From Pyrenophora tritici-repentis (Eukaryota; Ascomycota; Dothideomycetes; Pleosporales; Pleosporaceae): DNA of 64,000 nt. The position numbers and the translations under genes were made by a program. A model generated the notes under the pieces. It was not told the DNA's origin, ran no database searches, and saw only the letters and a list, made by a program, of their open reading frames with translations. Positions 34,178 through 45,808 of the stretch are shown one piece after another. The stretch spans positions 930,001 through 994,000 of the forward strand of contig NC_089390.1 in the NCBI RefSeq assembly GCF_003171515.1, read 5' to 3'. Within the stretch, counting starts at the first letter, position 1. Every line of letters begins with the position of its first letter.

Positions 34178-35224
34178 TCATTCAAGATGCATCTGCGCTT
34201 CCGCTTCAAGCCGGCCCAGTACGGTTTCCACAATGCCCTTTGCACCGATTCCCCGCTCGACACCGCCCAGACTATTCTCTTCAGCTTCCAGCTCCACCGC
34301 ACCCTCGTAAACCTTTACAATCATATCCTCATCGACCTTGGCACCACATGCGACTAGGCCCCAGATCAGCGTGCTGACTCTCGTGATTTCGCGCATGACT
34401 GCCGGCTCGATATCGTCGTTTTGGCTCGAATACAGCGTCTCGGTGACGCTCTCGTCCAGTCGATTGATACCCATTTCCTTAGGATCTGCATTCGTTGTGA
34501 TGTGTTTGCTGATGAATATGTACCCGTTGACGCCGAGCACAATATCGATCTCTCCCGCAGCTGTATTAAGCGTAAAGACCTGTCTTCGCGACCTAACAAC
34601 TCCACCTTTCCTCGATAGTATACCACCACCAGCGCCAGTCAAACTTGTGAACAAGCCGTTTCGGAGTTTTCCGTATTTCAGCGATCGCGTGTGTAAGCTT
34701 GCTGTCCCGTCCTGGTGCAAACTCTGCACTTCGGCGACCAGCAAATCGCCTTCCTGGAAGAATGTCCGGATGTTTAGCTCATCAACCGTTGTCCTGCGCC
34801 TTAGAACACCACCTGGAAGATTGATACTACTCAAAGGAAGGTTTGCAAGCATCGGCGCTGCAATGTCTACATTCCATTTCTTTGTGCCCACCGTCACTAT
34901 ACGTCCAACTACTAGATCGCCTATCTCGGGCTGGTAGCGCGCTCGCAGTGGCTGTACTGATAGCAGCTTATTCGTCTTTTGAAGTGTACCCGCAACGGTA
35001 GATATTATCGTGGTGGAAGAAGGTGGGATCGAGGGAATGTAAGTGCCGTGGCCGCGCATCCATTGCGGGTCGCTGGTGATGTGCTCGCCGGGTGTTACAA
35101 TGGCTTTTGACGTGGATGTCGCAAGATCTTCATCGTCCATCTCAACATCGGAATCTTCGTCCTCATCTTTGGCATCGCGACGTGGAGGGAGAGGTGCGCT
35201 TGGTGGTAGGATCGAGACAGGCAT
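34178..35224 (-). CDS. RRP4: Exosome complex RNA-binding subunit Rrp4
   Basis: Intronless, 348 aa. Rrp4 is one of the three S1/KH cap proteins of the RNA exosome, which degrades and trims RNAs 3' to 5' in nucleus and cytoplasm. An acidic N-terminal patch (about residues 20-33) is followed by the conserved [14 protein letters not shown] segment. An S1 domain follows, around [20 protein letters not shown]. The KH-type region contains [20 protein letters not shown]. The order NTD-S1-KH and the GxNGxI element fit Rrp4 rather than Rrp40 or Csl4. It is divergent from the phospholipase D-fold gene over 326 bp. Confidence 0.93.
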   Translation of the reverse strand: MPVSILPPSAPLPPRRDAKDEDEDSDVEMDDEDLATSTSKAIVTPGEHITSDPQWMRGHGTYIPSIPPSSTTIISTVAGTLQKTNKLLSVQPLRARYQPEIGDLVVGRIVTVGTKKWNVDIAAPMLANLPLSSINLPGGVLRRRTTVDELNIRTFFQEGDLLVAEVQSLHQDGTASLHTRSLKYGKLRNGLFTSLTGAGGGILSRKGGVVRSRRQVFTLNTAAGEIDIVLGVNGYIFISKHITTNADPKEMGINRLDESVTETLYSSQNDDIEPAVMREITRVSTLIWGLVACGAKVDEDMIVKVYEGAVELEAEENSLGGVERGIGAKGIVETVLGRLEAEAQMHLE

Positions 35225-35550
35225 AGTGAAGCGTGCGCCTGTTTTGGCGATGGATTTGACTGTATGAAGTTTGCGTCGTTGAATTGATTGTATCCGCGCG
35301 ATTCAGGATACTCGATTTTTGCTCTGAAGGCCCGCTGCGTAACGTGGAAATGCGATTGGCATGTGTTGTTGTAGACTGGAAATTTTGGCGGGGACTGAAG
35401 CTCCGACAATCCCTGTCATCACCCATCCGAACATGGACTAGTCCCGACGCGTCAAGCGGGAGTCGCGACAGGCTAGGCGTCATCCCATCAGCAGCCTCGC
35501 ATCGCATCTTACACGGTGACACTGTTGTATTACATCGTATCTATAAAGAC
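35225..35550. promoter_or_regulatory. Shared promoter of RRP4 and the PLD-fold gene
   Basis: 326 bp separate the two divergent start codons. The plus frame is open here but lacks protein character, so it is treated as leader. No specific site was identified. Confidence 0.5.
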
Positions 35551-36963
35551 ATGCTGCCGACTACACGTACCCCCAGGTCCCGTTTCGACGAACCGTTCAT
35601 ATCCGCGCTGGATGCTGCTGCACCAGAGAACGCCAACGATGATCCCAGCTACTACGCCCGCTATCCGCGCTCGCTTCTCACCACATCGAATCTCGAAACA
35701 TTTGTGACTGGTACCGGGTCCGCTATCTACGATTCTCTTGTGCCGCTCTTTGAATCCACTAGCCACGAGCTTATTCTCGTCACCTGTTTCTGGGCTCAGT
35801 CATCAACACTACAAACACTAAATGACGTACTTCGAAGACTTTCTGACAAAGCTATTCGGAGAGGCACTGAGAAAATCAGGGTTAGGCTATGCTTCTCTTC
35901 CAGCTCAATCTTGCAAAAGCTATTCCACAAGCAGACCACCGCAGGCCAAACCTACGACTCCTCGTCCTGGGTGAAGAAGCTGGGTCTACCTGATGCTTCC
36001 GATCTCCATGGACTGGATTTAGATATCAAGTCCATTTTCATCTTGCCGTTTAGCGTCATGCATCCCAAATTCATCATTGTGGACCGAAAGACGGTTGTAC
36101 TGCCGAGTTGTAACATTAGCTGGGAAGAGTGGTTCGAGGGTGCCATTTCTCTCACAGGACCAGTGGTTGACCAGTTTCTCAAGTTCTACCGTACCTTTTG
36201 GGAACAACGACTGGATGACCCTACTGTTCTTGAAGCTGTAAACCATGCTTCCATCAAAGAGGATCCCGCGCTCAAGTCGTTTGTGCATCTCTCAGCTCCA
36301 GACATACACACAGTCTTCTTGCCCAGTCCGCATCGTCGGAACCCGCAATTCTACTTTTTCGGACTACAGGGAGACGTGAAAGCGCCGCCGACGCCGTTGA
36401 ACGTTTTCATACTCACACTTTTCGACAAGGCAGAAAAGAGCATCCGCATCCAAACACCAAACTTCACTTCGCCACCGGTTCTATCGGCGATACTCAGAGC
36501 ACTTGCTCGCGGTATTGACGTCCGTATATTGACTTCAGAGCGCCTTATGATACTCGAGCAATTAGTCACGGCAGGAACTACGACATCACGCTGCATCAAT
36601 GGGCTTATCAAACGCTACCGAAAGCTCTCTTCTGATATACTTCAAGCCACTGATGAAGAGTCACCCATGGCTGCTTTCCGACCCGGTAGCCTTCACATAT
36701 CGTACTTTGATGCAATTGGAGGACCACGAAGCAGGGGAAGAGAAGGGGGAGAGCCGCAACAGTCCCATCTCAAAATGACCATTGTAGACGATGAAGTGCT
36801 TGTCCTGGGCTCTGGAAATCTGGACCGTGCTAGTTGGTTCACGAGCCAAGAGCTTGGTGTTGCATTTTTCGACAAAGACGTGGCACTCAAAGTAAAAAGC
36901 GCAGTGGATGCTGGCATCGAAGGGAGGAGTAGAGTTGTGTTCGATAGTGAGGTATTACACTAA
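35551..36963 (+). CDS. Phospholipase D-fold protein
   Basis: A 470-aa protein from the ATG at 35551 (MLPTTRTPRSRF). It has two HKD half-sites: HPKFIIVDRK (His171, Lys173), followed by SCNISWEEW, and HLKMTIVDDE (His406, Lys408), followed by GSGNLDRASW. Both are complete, so catalysis by a phosphohistidine intermediate is expected. Length and layout match uncharacterised fungal PLDc_2 proteins rather than the large phospholipase D1 or Tdp1. The substrate could be a phospholipid, cardiolipin precursor or other phosphodiester. No signal peptide is evident. The frame continues upstream to 35284 without a good start. Confidence 0.88.
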   Translation: MLPTTRTPRSRFDEPFISALDAAAPENANDDPSYYARYPRSLLTTSNLETFVTGTGSAIYDSLVPLFESTSHELILVTCFWAQSSTLQTLNDVLRRLSDKAIRRGTEKIRVRLCFSSSSILQKLFHKQTTAGQTYDSSSWVKKLGLPDASDLHGLDLDIKSIFILPFSVMHPKFIIVDRKTVVLPSCNISWEEWFEGAISLTGPVVDQFLKFYRTFWEQRLDDPTVLEAVNHASIKEDPALKSFVHLSAPDIHTVFLPSPHRRNPQFYFFGLQGDVKAPPTPLNVFILTLFDKAEKSIRIQTPNFTSPPVLSAILRALARGIDVRILTSERLMILEQLVTAGTTTSRCINGLIKRYRKLSSDILQATDEESPMAAFRPGSLHISYFDAIGGPRSRGREGGEPQQSHLKMTIVDDEVLVLGSGNLDRASWFTSQELGVAFFDKDVALKVKSAVDAGIEGRSRVVFDSEVLH

Positions 36964-37897
36964 TCCGCTGCTATAGATGATAGCTTCACCTCTGAATCTC
37001 AGTGGGTAAGCTTTACCCTCTGGTGCTTGTTTCATCGTTCATGCTTGTGTGAATTAGCACTGCACTTCCCATGTAGCTTCGGCTTACTCAATTGAGCTAT
37101 ATAATATTCTAAGACATAACTATCAGTACTCTTGACATTTTCTCACAAATTTTACAACACAATATTAATGTGACAATAGTATTGGTAATGTCGGATCACA
37201 GATATCAACGATATCTCAGCTACGCGATCGGCCGCACTGATCTCGGTCACGCGAGCAGGCGCACTGATATCAGTTACGCGGACAGACGCACTGATCGCGG
37301 CGTCCGAGCAGCGCTCAGACCAAACCTCCTATATCTAGCTCTTCCATGGTTCTCCTCCACAATCAATCAGAACAATCACCAAACAGAATGCATTCCTAGT
37401 TATCGTTATTTCCCTTTACGCACTGAGTGCAAAGCCAACCAACAGGTAAGCATTAATGGACTTTCCTGATACATCCTACTCACCACAATACAGCATTTAC
37501 TTAGTGAATATACGTAGGCAAGAATGTCTTTTATACTGATGAGCTGGCTTGAGTTTATTTCCCAAGGCCAATTGAGCGTGGATACGACGTATAAACTGTC
37601 TGGCCAAGCATGTGGAAATTCACCTCTGTCTATCTCGTGGGTCTATATCAATTGAGTCGGTACTCTACTCAAAGTCTACTTTTAACCAGTTCCCTCAAAA
37701 TCAACTGTGCACGCGAAGTTCATATCTCCTTGACGGTATCACGGTACCTATCCTTGGCGTACCAAACTGAAGAACCATCGATTACGTGATAATAACAAGA
37801 GCTCTTCCGAGATTTTTCGACCCTTGCCTCAACATGAACTCCACCAGCACATAACCTTCGGCATCAAATTATCCAAAAGCTCTCAACCATCAATCGA
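36964..37897. other. AT-rich intergenic region
   Basis: Contains the 27-bp minisatellite listed next; otherwise nothing recognised. Confidence 0.5.
37216..37296. repeat. 27-bp minisatellite, three units
   Basis: Units start at 37216, 37243 and 37270 and share TACGCG and CGCACTGAT. Because 27 is a multiple of 3 the stretch stays open in one frame, but the surrounding ORF has no other protein-like character. A palindrome (AGATATC-AAC-GATATCT) lies just before it. Confidence 0.8.
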
Positions 37898-38849
37898 ATG
37901 TCGCAGCAACCCTGTCGGAACCCTATGACTGGGACCAAGCGCAAACACAGTTTCCTAGAGACTACTCCAGTTGAGACGACCGTAGTTGTCAGCCCTCAGG
38001 GGGTGTGTCAACTAGAATGTTCTACTATCGTCACAGCTACGTAACACACTGCTGATCTGGAATGCTCCAGATACTCTACTTCATGTATATAGTCGCTCTC
38101 TGCAGCTCTCTCAATAAAACAACCTTCTCTCTCATCTCTCCTCCGATCCAACAGTAGTCAGTGCTTCGTCCAGCTGGTCAGAACTTCCTACGGAACTAAA
38201 GTTGAATGTCCTGGGATATGTCTTGGTCTTTGACAGGCCAATCACACCGCATGTCCACCTAATGCACAGCATGTACCATCTCCTTCCACTTGCGTTGACG
38301 AACAAGAAGATGTGTATCCTAGCCATGGAGCTTTATTACACCAAAAACCACTTCGTCGTCCAAGTAGTGCGAAACTTGAATCCGATGTTCAGGTTATCAT
38401 ACCCAAACCCTATGGTTGGACACTGGATCCAGAATCTCACCTTGAAGCTTAACTTCTTGTCGTATGATAACGGTGGCTTTGGGCAGCGTAACATCTCTTC
38501 CCGCAGTGGCCAGTGGAAGTTTCTGCTCAACGGTTTCGATCCCGATGAAAAGTGTGCCCTGAGCGCCGAATGGTACAACAAGCTGAGCTTGAAGAATCTC
38601 AAAGTCATCCTATACCTCAATGACAAAACCTGCTTCATGAAGGGGCGCTTGAAGAATCTCCCTCTGGATCACTGTCGTCGGATTGCTAGGTTGGGTTTCG
38701 AATGCACGAGCATTGCTACCAAAGCGAAGAACTATACCTTCGAGGTTACGGGTATACAGTGTATGACACAGAATGGATCTTCGTTTTGTCATGGGGCTTG
38801 TTCAAAGATTATCGTGGACGTTCTTGGGGACATGGTGCCGACTGAGTAG
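37898..38849 (+). CDS. F-box-like lineage-specific protein (exon 1 uncertain)
   Basis: The secure part is one exon, about 38155/38162 to 38849. It opens with SWSELPTELKLNVLGYVL, an F-box-like helix, but has no ATG before that motif. A likely first exon starts at the ATG at 37898 (MSQQPCRNPMTGTKRKHSF) and reaches a GT near 38003-38006; acceptor AGs lie at 38154, 38157 and 38161 after a strong pyrimidine tract. The exact junction cannot be settled by eye. Downstream come MELYYTKNHFVVQ and a variable body. It aligns with the protein at 39015-39875 (ELKL..IL, LLP, YY/FY..N.F..Q). Proteins of this layout are common in Pleosporales and are usually hypothetical; F-box proteins act as substrate adaptors of SCF ubiquitin ligases. 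Confidence 0.6.
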
Positions 38850-39014
38850 TCGGTAGTCGGCCTTTGTGCTACGACTTGGGGTGTATGGTCTGTTTGAGTC
38901 ACGGTATACATCGTAATTAGGTCCATATCCACGAACTCAGGAAAATGTTTTTTTCTGGAGATGAGCAAGCTCACTTAATTCAAAGTTGGTACTCCAACTA
39001 CTGACTATGTAGTC

Positions 39015-39875
39015 CTACTTATTGTTGAATGTGATATGTGTGCTCACTGAATCTTTCATGGTTTGCAGCCAAGTCAGTACAGTAATATCTTCTTCCCAAC
39101 TTCCGGTCGAGTCACAGCCGAACATATCATACAGAACCACACCGTCAAATGGGAACCTTATCGGTGATTCTGGCAGATAGTGGTGGTCTTCCGTCGAGGC
39201 TTCGACATCATCCCTCTGCTTCAACCTTCCATTACTCATGTAGTCCATTGCAGCTTCCTTTAACAAGCAACTCACTTCGAGGTGGACGACGTTCGTGAAG
39301 CCGACTTTATCCTCCTCTTCTGATATTTCCCGCAGTATCTTCCAGTCCAGCGCCGTAAGACGTGTTAAGAACTTGATGCGACGAAGCTGGGAGCGTACGT
39401 GCATCGGAGGCTTAACTACTGCGAGATTGCACCCAGGCATGGAAGGTGAGAACTGTATAATGAACCGGTTCTCGCGATAGAATACCAATTTTGCAATTTC
39501 CGCAATGTCAGGTGTCATTCGTAAATACGGGAGAAGATGGTTGCGAATGACGGAGTTGACATTTGAAGGCCAGATCGATACAGAAAAAATCAGGTTGCAT
39601 CGCAATATAGCAAGCTTGAGTTCTACGGGTAGCTTGAGCCAGCCACGCGCAAATCCTGGTGTCAGTTGACCTGCTGGTATGATATTCAGCCTGCGATCGC
39701 AGTAGATATGGATTGGCGAAGTTGCATGGACCTGTATTGAACAGGGAGCACATAGCTGGACTGGTTGCGAGGAACAGATGGCAAAGCTTGCGTGTTTGGG
39801 TATCGTCATCGGCCAATGTATTGGAACAGTTTCTCTAGACGAGAGAGGCATATCTGTTGTATTTTCCAAAGTCAT
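39015..39875 (-). CDS. F-box-like lineage-specific protein
   Basis: Intronless 286-aa ORF starting MTLENTTDMP at 39875. An F-box-like motif, LKLPVELKLAILRCNLIFS, lies around residues 80-100. It is followed by LLPYLRMTPDIAEIAKLVFY and ENRFIIQF, the order also seen in the convergent neighbour at 37898-38849. The residues before the F-box are Cys/His-containing but fit no zinc-finger spacing. No transmembrane segment is seen. The function is unknown; an SCF adaptor role is inference from the F-box-like helix only. The two genes are convergent, 165 bp apart, and probably an old inverted duplication. Confidence 0.65.
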   Translation of the reverse strand: MTLENTTDMPLSSRETVPIHWPMTIPKHASFAICSSQPVQLCAPCSIQVHATSPIHIYCDRRLNIIPAGQLTPGFARGWLKLPVELKLAILRCNLIFSVSIWPSNVNSVIRNHLLPYLRMTPDIAEIAKLVFYRENRFIIQFSPSMPGCNLAVVKPPMHVRSQLRRIKFLTRLTALDWKILREISEEEDKVGFTNVVHLEVSCLLKEAAMDYMSNGRLKQRDDVEASTEDHHYLPESPIRFPFDGVVLYDMFGCDSTGSWEEDITVLTWLQTMKDSVSTHITFNNK

Positions 39876-40943
39876 AGTTGTGTTCTGAATAGGGACGTTC
39901 CTGCAGCGAGATTTGATCAGTGTAGAATGCTAGGGCCTCGAAGTGTGTTATATGTTGTTTCCTGTTGTGGTTTGCATAGGTTGGAATTCAATGAGACATA
40001 CCAACGCAATCGCAGTAGCAACCAAGTGTTGTTATGAAAATTCACATTTATTGCGTGAAGCTCACTATACAGCAAAGCGTTGCTCGTGAAGCATATGTAC
40101 TCTGTCGTTTCTGCTTATAACATCGTATGCAATGATCGTGTGTAAAAGAAATATATGAAACTAGATATCAATGGGCCTACTATATTGAAAGTGTATCTGA
40201 GCTGATCTCGAGCAGCGTGAAGTAATACGAAATGTCCCAAATCATTCGGTAATCGCTGACGTGTCATTCACCGTTAATGTCTGGTTTGCGCCCAGTGACG
40301 CCCTATGTAATGCATTAGAGTTACTGCTCTGAAGTGGATGATTAAACACATAAATCTTCTTCTGTGAAGTACTGAGTGCACGACTGAGTCGGGAACGTGA
40401 CTCTATCCGGTTCACATTACAGTTGCAATGTATCGGCAACAATCGCATATATCGGTAGTTCCATCCTTTGTTTCTTGGTCTCGTTGTTTGTCGCTTGGCA
40501 CGTATATGTCTTGACCAGGGTCGTTGCCTGCCAGATGAAGCACCGAGAAGGCTGAGGAGTCCAAGCATCCACGCGAGTGAGTCAGGGTCTGTTAACATTG
40601 GACGTTCCCGAGTCAGCGCTGATGCCAGATCTGTCTCTTAAAGTGAAGTTCGAGCAGGAGTATGTCATGACTGGTGTGATTGTGTATAGTTATTTGATTA
40701 CTTCATATCTCAATATATTAATCCCTGCGGACCTGCCTGTACACGACTCGGCCTGCTCATGAAGTGGGATCATCTTCTCCAGATAAACATATCACACCCA
40801 CGATGCATAGTCAACCACGACAGAAAAACAGGTCCTTGAAGACCACGCCCAACCAGAATGTTCATTCTAACAACTCACACACTCCTTGTTACCAAACCCA
40901 TCGCTACCATATATCCAGGGCTGCAAGGTTGTCCATGACATCT
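39876..40943. other. Intergenic, nothing recognised
   Basis: Short ORFs only; no family or repeat was recognised. Confidence 0.5.
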
Positions 40944-42099
40944 CTATTTAGTCTTGATTGCGCCCTTGCCTGCCTTTGCGTTGTTGACCTTTTTCTGCTC
41001 CTTATCGTTGAGCGGCGCATCCATACTCTTGGTCCTAAAGTTGGGGAGGAACCTGCCCACGCGCTCTTGGTATACCTTGTACTCCGGATATTTGCCCGCA
41101 CTCAACAATTCAGTGAGCCACGTGCTGCCCTGGAAAAGGAGCAGGTATGCAAGAGCACCTACACCGGCCCAATTGGCGTACGTCTCGGTCTCCAAGCAGC
41201 CCCATTGGTATAGAGCCACCCAGAAGGCCTGCTCGGCAGCGAAGTTGGGGTGGCGCGACCAGGCGAAGAGTCCGGTGGTGTTGAAGCCGCGATCGAGCTG
41301 CTCCCGAGTGTACTTGTACTCAGACGGCACCTTGGCTGTCTTATGGTATGCACCTCTTGCCTTGTAAAAGTTCCATTGTGCTTGGTCGGCAAAGAATTCC
41401 AAGACGACGAGAACGAGCATGCCGCGACCGAAAAGGGTATCGTATGAGGTAACACCATTGCCACTGATACGCGAGGCAAGAAGTAGGACGTATGTGGGCG
41501 CGGTGAGTAGCCAGAGGAGGATCTATAAGCATCAGCAATATGTCCACGCGCAAGGCCTGGTCACTTACACTCTGGTAGAGCGAGATGAAGGTCATATTGA
41601 ATACAAACATGGCCGGCCCTCCAATGTAGTCCTTTACAATGATCCACCTGTAATCCTCGCTGCCCACCTGGTACCCGCCTTTGCGCCAGTAATTGAAGGT
41701 CAAGCGAGCGCTCCAGATGATGGATACTGCCATGACGTGATCGAGCTTCATTGTCGGTAGGCCATTGAGGTGCGCCCATACGGCGTAGTGTATATTGTAA
41801 AACGCAGGTAGCAAGCTCCACAGACGGTCAATCTGAGAATAGTTCTTGTTGATTTCGGAAAGGACGAGCACGATGGGCGGAAGGAACATGGCGGCAAACG
41901 CCAGCGATGAGATGAGCGGATTCGTATTGAGATAGAGCTCCTTCAACGCCTGCGCATCGGTAATGTGAGCTGCAACCTTGGCCGGGAGCTCGTAGAGTTG
42001 CGGGATGAACGGCTCCACCGTCTTGAAGTAATCGGCACATTCGGGCAGCGTCTTGACGAGTGGCAGCGCCATATCGATGTAGGTACGTGGGTCGGGCAT
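40944..42099 (-). CDS. DUF1295 (steroid 5-alpha-reductase-like) membrane protein
   Basis: Exons 42099-41569 and 41522-40944 (46-bp intron, GTAAGT..TAG) give 369 aa from MPDPRTYIDM. Several membrane segments are visible, including LAFAAMFLPPIVLVL, FNMTFISLYQSILLWLL and MLVLVVLEFFADQAQW. The family signature is in the last third: a Tyr/Gln-rich region, GLFAWSRHPNFAAEQAFW, then GRFLPNF. This matches DUF1295, related to the C-terminal domain of 3-oxo-5-alpha-steroid 4-dehydrogenases, so an NADPH-dependent reductase in the ER membrane is possible. The Lys-rich C-terminus ends in KTK. The frame is open further upstream to 42333, but that part is basic and low complexity. It is divergent from TOP3 over 253 bp. 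Confidence 0.85.
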
Positions 42100-42352
42100 G
42101 ATGAAGAGGTGGTCCTGCGAGCGACGATGTTGCGATGCCCCTCGTGTGGTGGAGGCAGCGCTTGTTGTGGGAGGTGCAATGACCTCATGAATCGCTGCTT
42201 GTGTTTTCCCAGACATCCGATCGCTTAGCGGGGATGACCCGTGCTGCGACCGAGCGCGCTTACAGCCTTGTCGCGTTTTCACATGACCGCTATCCCTGGG
42301 CTTGATCCTACGTAAGAGTTCGCTTGTATGCAAAAGTCCATACCTGTGAGGT
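42100..42352. promoter_or_regulatory. Shared promoter of the DUF1295 gene and TOP3
   Basis: 253 bp lie between the divergent start codons; no specific site was recognised. Confidence 0.45.
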
Positions 42353-44608
42353 ATGACCCGAGTGTTGTGTGTGGCGGAGAAGCCTTCGATTGCAAAAGCA
42401 GTCGCGAACCACTTGGGTGGCCAAGCCCGTGCTGTAAGTATACTAGACTTGAAATAAGGATGGAACTCTGACTATAGACAGGAAAACGTCCGTGGCATTC
42501 AATATGTCAAAAACTACAAGTTCGACTTCCGCTTCAATCCCTGGGGCAATTGCTCCGTAACCTTTACATGTGTCGCGGGTCACATTGTGCATCGAGACTT
42601 TAACGATCAGTTCAAGAAATGGCACTCTTGTCCGCCATCGGCATTGTTCGATGCTCCGATAGTTTCCAGCATAGCACAGGTATGACCAGGCTGCTGTTTG
42701 CTGTCTGTCGGTCTACACTGACTAGGTCTAGGACAAAAAGGTCGTGGCGAGCAACATTGAAGCGCAAGCCCGATATGCATCCATCTTGTATATATGGACC
42801 GACTGCGATCGCGAAGGGGAGCATATTGGAAGTGAGATCCGCGATATTGCGCTAAAAGCGAATCCAAACATGCAGGTCTGGAGAGCGCGCTTCAGCAACA
42901 TTGAGAGAGCGTTTGTACTCCATCTCAAGTCAAGTCTTTGCAGCTAACAACAAGTCAGTCATGTCATCCAGGCCTCGCAGAACCCCATCCGCTTGGATGA
43001 AGCGCAGGCTGAAGCCGTCTCGGCGCGTATGGAACTAGATCTTCGCCTGGGCGCAGCCTTCACGCGCATGCAAACATTTGCGCTTCAAAACATGATCCCT
43101 CAACAAGGCGAAGAGCGTGGCAAGGTCATTAGCTACGGCTCCTGCCAATTCCCGACCTTGGGCTTTGTTGTCGATCGCTATCTGCGCGTCCGAAACTTTG
43201 TCCCTGAGCCGTTTTGGTACATCAAAGTAGGGCACACAAAAGAGTTAGAGCAGACAAAAGACAAGGTAGACGTCAGGTTTAGCTGGCGACGCGGCCATTT
43301 ATTTGATCGCATGGCCGTCACAATCATCTTCGAGAAATGCTTACTTGCAAAGACGGCAAAGGTCGTCAAGATGAGTAAAAAGCCGACTAGCAAGTGGAAG
43401 CCGTTGCCTCTGACGACTGTAGAACTGCAGAAGATGGGAAGTAGGTTCCTACGCATGACTTCGCAGGACGTCATGAAGGTGGCTGAAGAGCTCTATACCA
43501 AAGGATGGATCAGTTACCCGCGTACCGAAACAGATCAGTTTGACCGCGCCATGGATCTACGGACACTTGTTGGAAGGCAAACTCAAGACGGTCGCTGGGG
43601 TCCATTCGCGCAGAATCTCATGAACGGCGGGTTTCATCAACCTCGCCAGGGCCGCAACAACGACAAAGCCCATCCGCCCATCCACCCTGTAAACTACGTC
43701 GCGCCTACGCAGCTCAACGATAGGGAGCGAACGGTGTACGAGTTTGTCGTCCGTCGCTTTCTCGCATGCTGCTCCGAAGACGCTGTCGGTGAAGCTACGG
43801 ACATTGAGATTGATTATGGCGGCGAGTTCTTCCACGCGCACGGTCTGACTGTCATCGCACGCAACTACCTCGACGTTTACCCATACGACAAGTGGGAAAG
43901 TAGCCAGGTGCTTCCCAAGTACGCAGTGGGCGAAACATTTGAACCGACAGAGGCGAACATGCAAGACGGCCAGACATGTGCACCAAGTTACCTCACCGAA
44001 CCCGAGCTTATCTCGCTAATGGACGCGAATGGCATTGGCACAGACGCTACCATGGCTGAACACATTGCCACGATTCAAAAGCGGGAATACGTAATTGCGC
44101 GAGCCAAAGGAGGCGGCGCAGCAGTTGCTGGTACAGACAGAGGTCGAGGTAGAGGAAGAGGTGGACGAGGCGGGCGCGGCGGGAGAGGCGGCGCAGCAGT
44201 TGGTCAGGATGGCGGAGGGACGAGCGGGGTGCAAGAGTTCATTCCAACGACACTGGGTGTCGCGCTTATCGAGGGATACGACAATGTAGGATTTGAGACG
44301 AGTCTTAGCAAGCCATTTCTACGGAAGGAAGTAAGTGTCACTCTGCGTGGGGTATTGGTCACGGCGACTAACACTCGGATAGATGGAGGTTCAGATGAAA
44401 GCCATCTGCGAGGGCCGCACTACACGCAACGATGTGGTTCAGCAGAACCTGGAAAAGTACCGCGCCGTGTTTAATCGCACGAACCAGCAGATCAACGTGC
44501 TCAAATCGGTACGTCGTTCCGAATCGGAATTTCAAGTTTGTGTAGTTGCATCGCTAACCTCACTAGGCCGTCACAAAGTATGTCGTCAACGCGAATCATC
44601 ATGGCTGA
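42353..44608 (+). CDS. TOP3: DNA topoisomerase III (type IA)
   Basis: Six exons, 42353-42433, 42482-42679, 42732-42910, 42959-44330, 44383-44508 and 44567-44608, give 665 aa. Type IA topoisomerases relax negative supercoils, and Top3 acts with the RecQ helicase and Rmi1 to dissolve recombination intermediates. The Toprim domain starts VLCVAEKPSIAKAVANHLGG and has YIWTDCDREGEHIGSEI, the acidic metal site. The strand-cutting Tyr is about residue 339 in WISYPRTETDQFD. VLPKYAVGE and LMDANGIGTDATMAEHI are conserved core motifs. An RGG-type stretch (GRGRGRGGRGGRGG) near residues 535-550 interrupts the core, and the protein ends soon after without the zinc fingers of animal Top3-alpha. All introns are short with GT..AG ends. 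Confidence 0.93.
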
Positions 44609-45808
44609 GGCATTATCCACGCCGGCGCACCTTGGCCCCAAGCCGGGCTGCTCACGTCACTCGTTGGATAGTTGCGGTCGTATTATCCCACAATGTCTCG
44701 CCCTGTTGCATCGTGTGTGCTAATGCCATGAAATGCCATGATCAGTTGGGCATAAAGCGAAGTCGGAGTAATAGAATGTGGGATGGACCCCGCAACGCGA
44801 TAAGGCCAATCGCCTTCTGGGGCCGGGCAGCATGGGATAGTTGGATGGCCTACACAAAGAGCCGATGCAGACGGCGGGATGGGGTGGCTCGGCTGCAAAC
44901 GGATCGCACAAAGGGAGTGTCTCAGCAAGCACAGTAATGAGGCCCCCAGACACGAGAGGTCGACCAGACAGACGTAGACGGGGTAAAGCTTGTGTCGTTG
45001 TAAAATTGCCCTGCTTCGACGGCGCACGCGGCGAGTCCCTGCTGCAGCGAGGGGGCGAAATGTCATGACGCTTGTCTGAAGTGTGGCAGTCGTCGCAGTC
45101 CGTCTGGTGGTGCCGAACGAATCATGGGATGAGCAGGGGCACGAGCCGTAGCTTCCCGTCGGGGGTTGTCAGATGCGCGCGTGTTCCTTGGTTCCAGCTG
45201 CCTTCGGAACCAGCAGACGGTCCTTATCATGAGTCCCTGCCATCTGCGAAGACTCACAACACATCCCACACTGCAATTTTGACCTTTTGCCCATAGCCAT
45301 CTTGCTCCTGAGCAAATTTACGCTGCTACCCCTTTGTTGTAATTAGCTTTGTTTGTTCCGACCGCCGTTTGCATCCCCCCGTCACCGACTCGCTGATCGC
45401 CGATCGCTAAACGTCTCGGAACGGTGAAGGCACAAGCTACATCGCTGAAGCTTGACACAAATACAACACCACAACGCGAATAGATATACGCCTGCTAGTT
45501 GCTTTGTACCTGTCGCATACCGCATCTCTATCATCTGCTCCCACCACACGCCCGTATTCGACTCGCTGCCCGAACAACAACACACGTAATATCCGACAGC
45601 TCATACCGACTCATACCGAAGACCGACGAAGACCGACGAAGTCCAGGTACGTCTGCCGCGCAACCTCGACGACACCACGTCCTAGTACCCGCCCCCAACT
45701 TGCTGACTCCTAGTTCTTTTTAGTTCCCAGACCTCTCTCCACCCATCGCGACTGCACAACAACTTGCGCTCTGACTCATCCCGTCCGCCCCTGCCTCGCA
45801 ACCCAAAC
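44609..45808. other. Intergenic, nothing recognised
   Basis: 3' flank of TOP3 and promoter/leader of the Stb3-like gene; the last 400 bp are pyrimidine-rich as in fungal 5' UTRs. Confidence 0.5.

Noticed and set aside
35284..35550. N-terminal extension of the PLD-fold protein
   Set aside because: It overlaps the RRP4 promoter and reads as non-coding; the ATG at 35551 precedes sequence with the character of the rest.
37170..37469. 99-aa ORF with a 9-residue repeat
   Set aside because: The repeat is a 27-bp minisatellite, and the flanking residues show no protein-like pattern.
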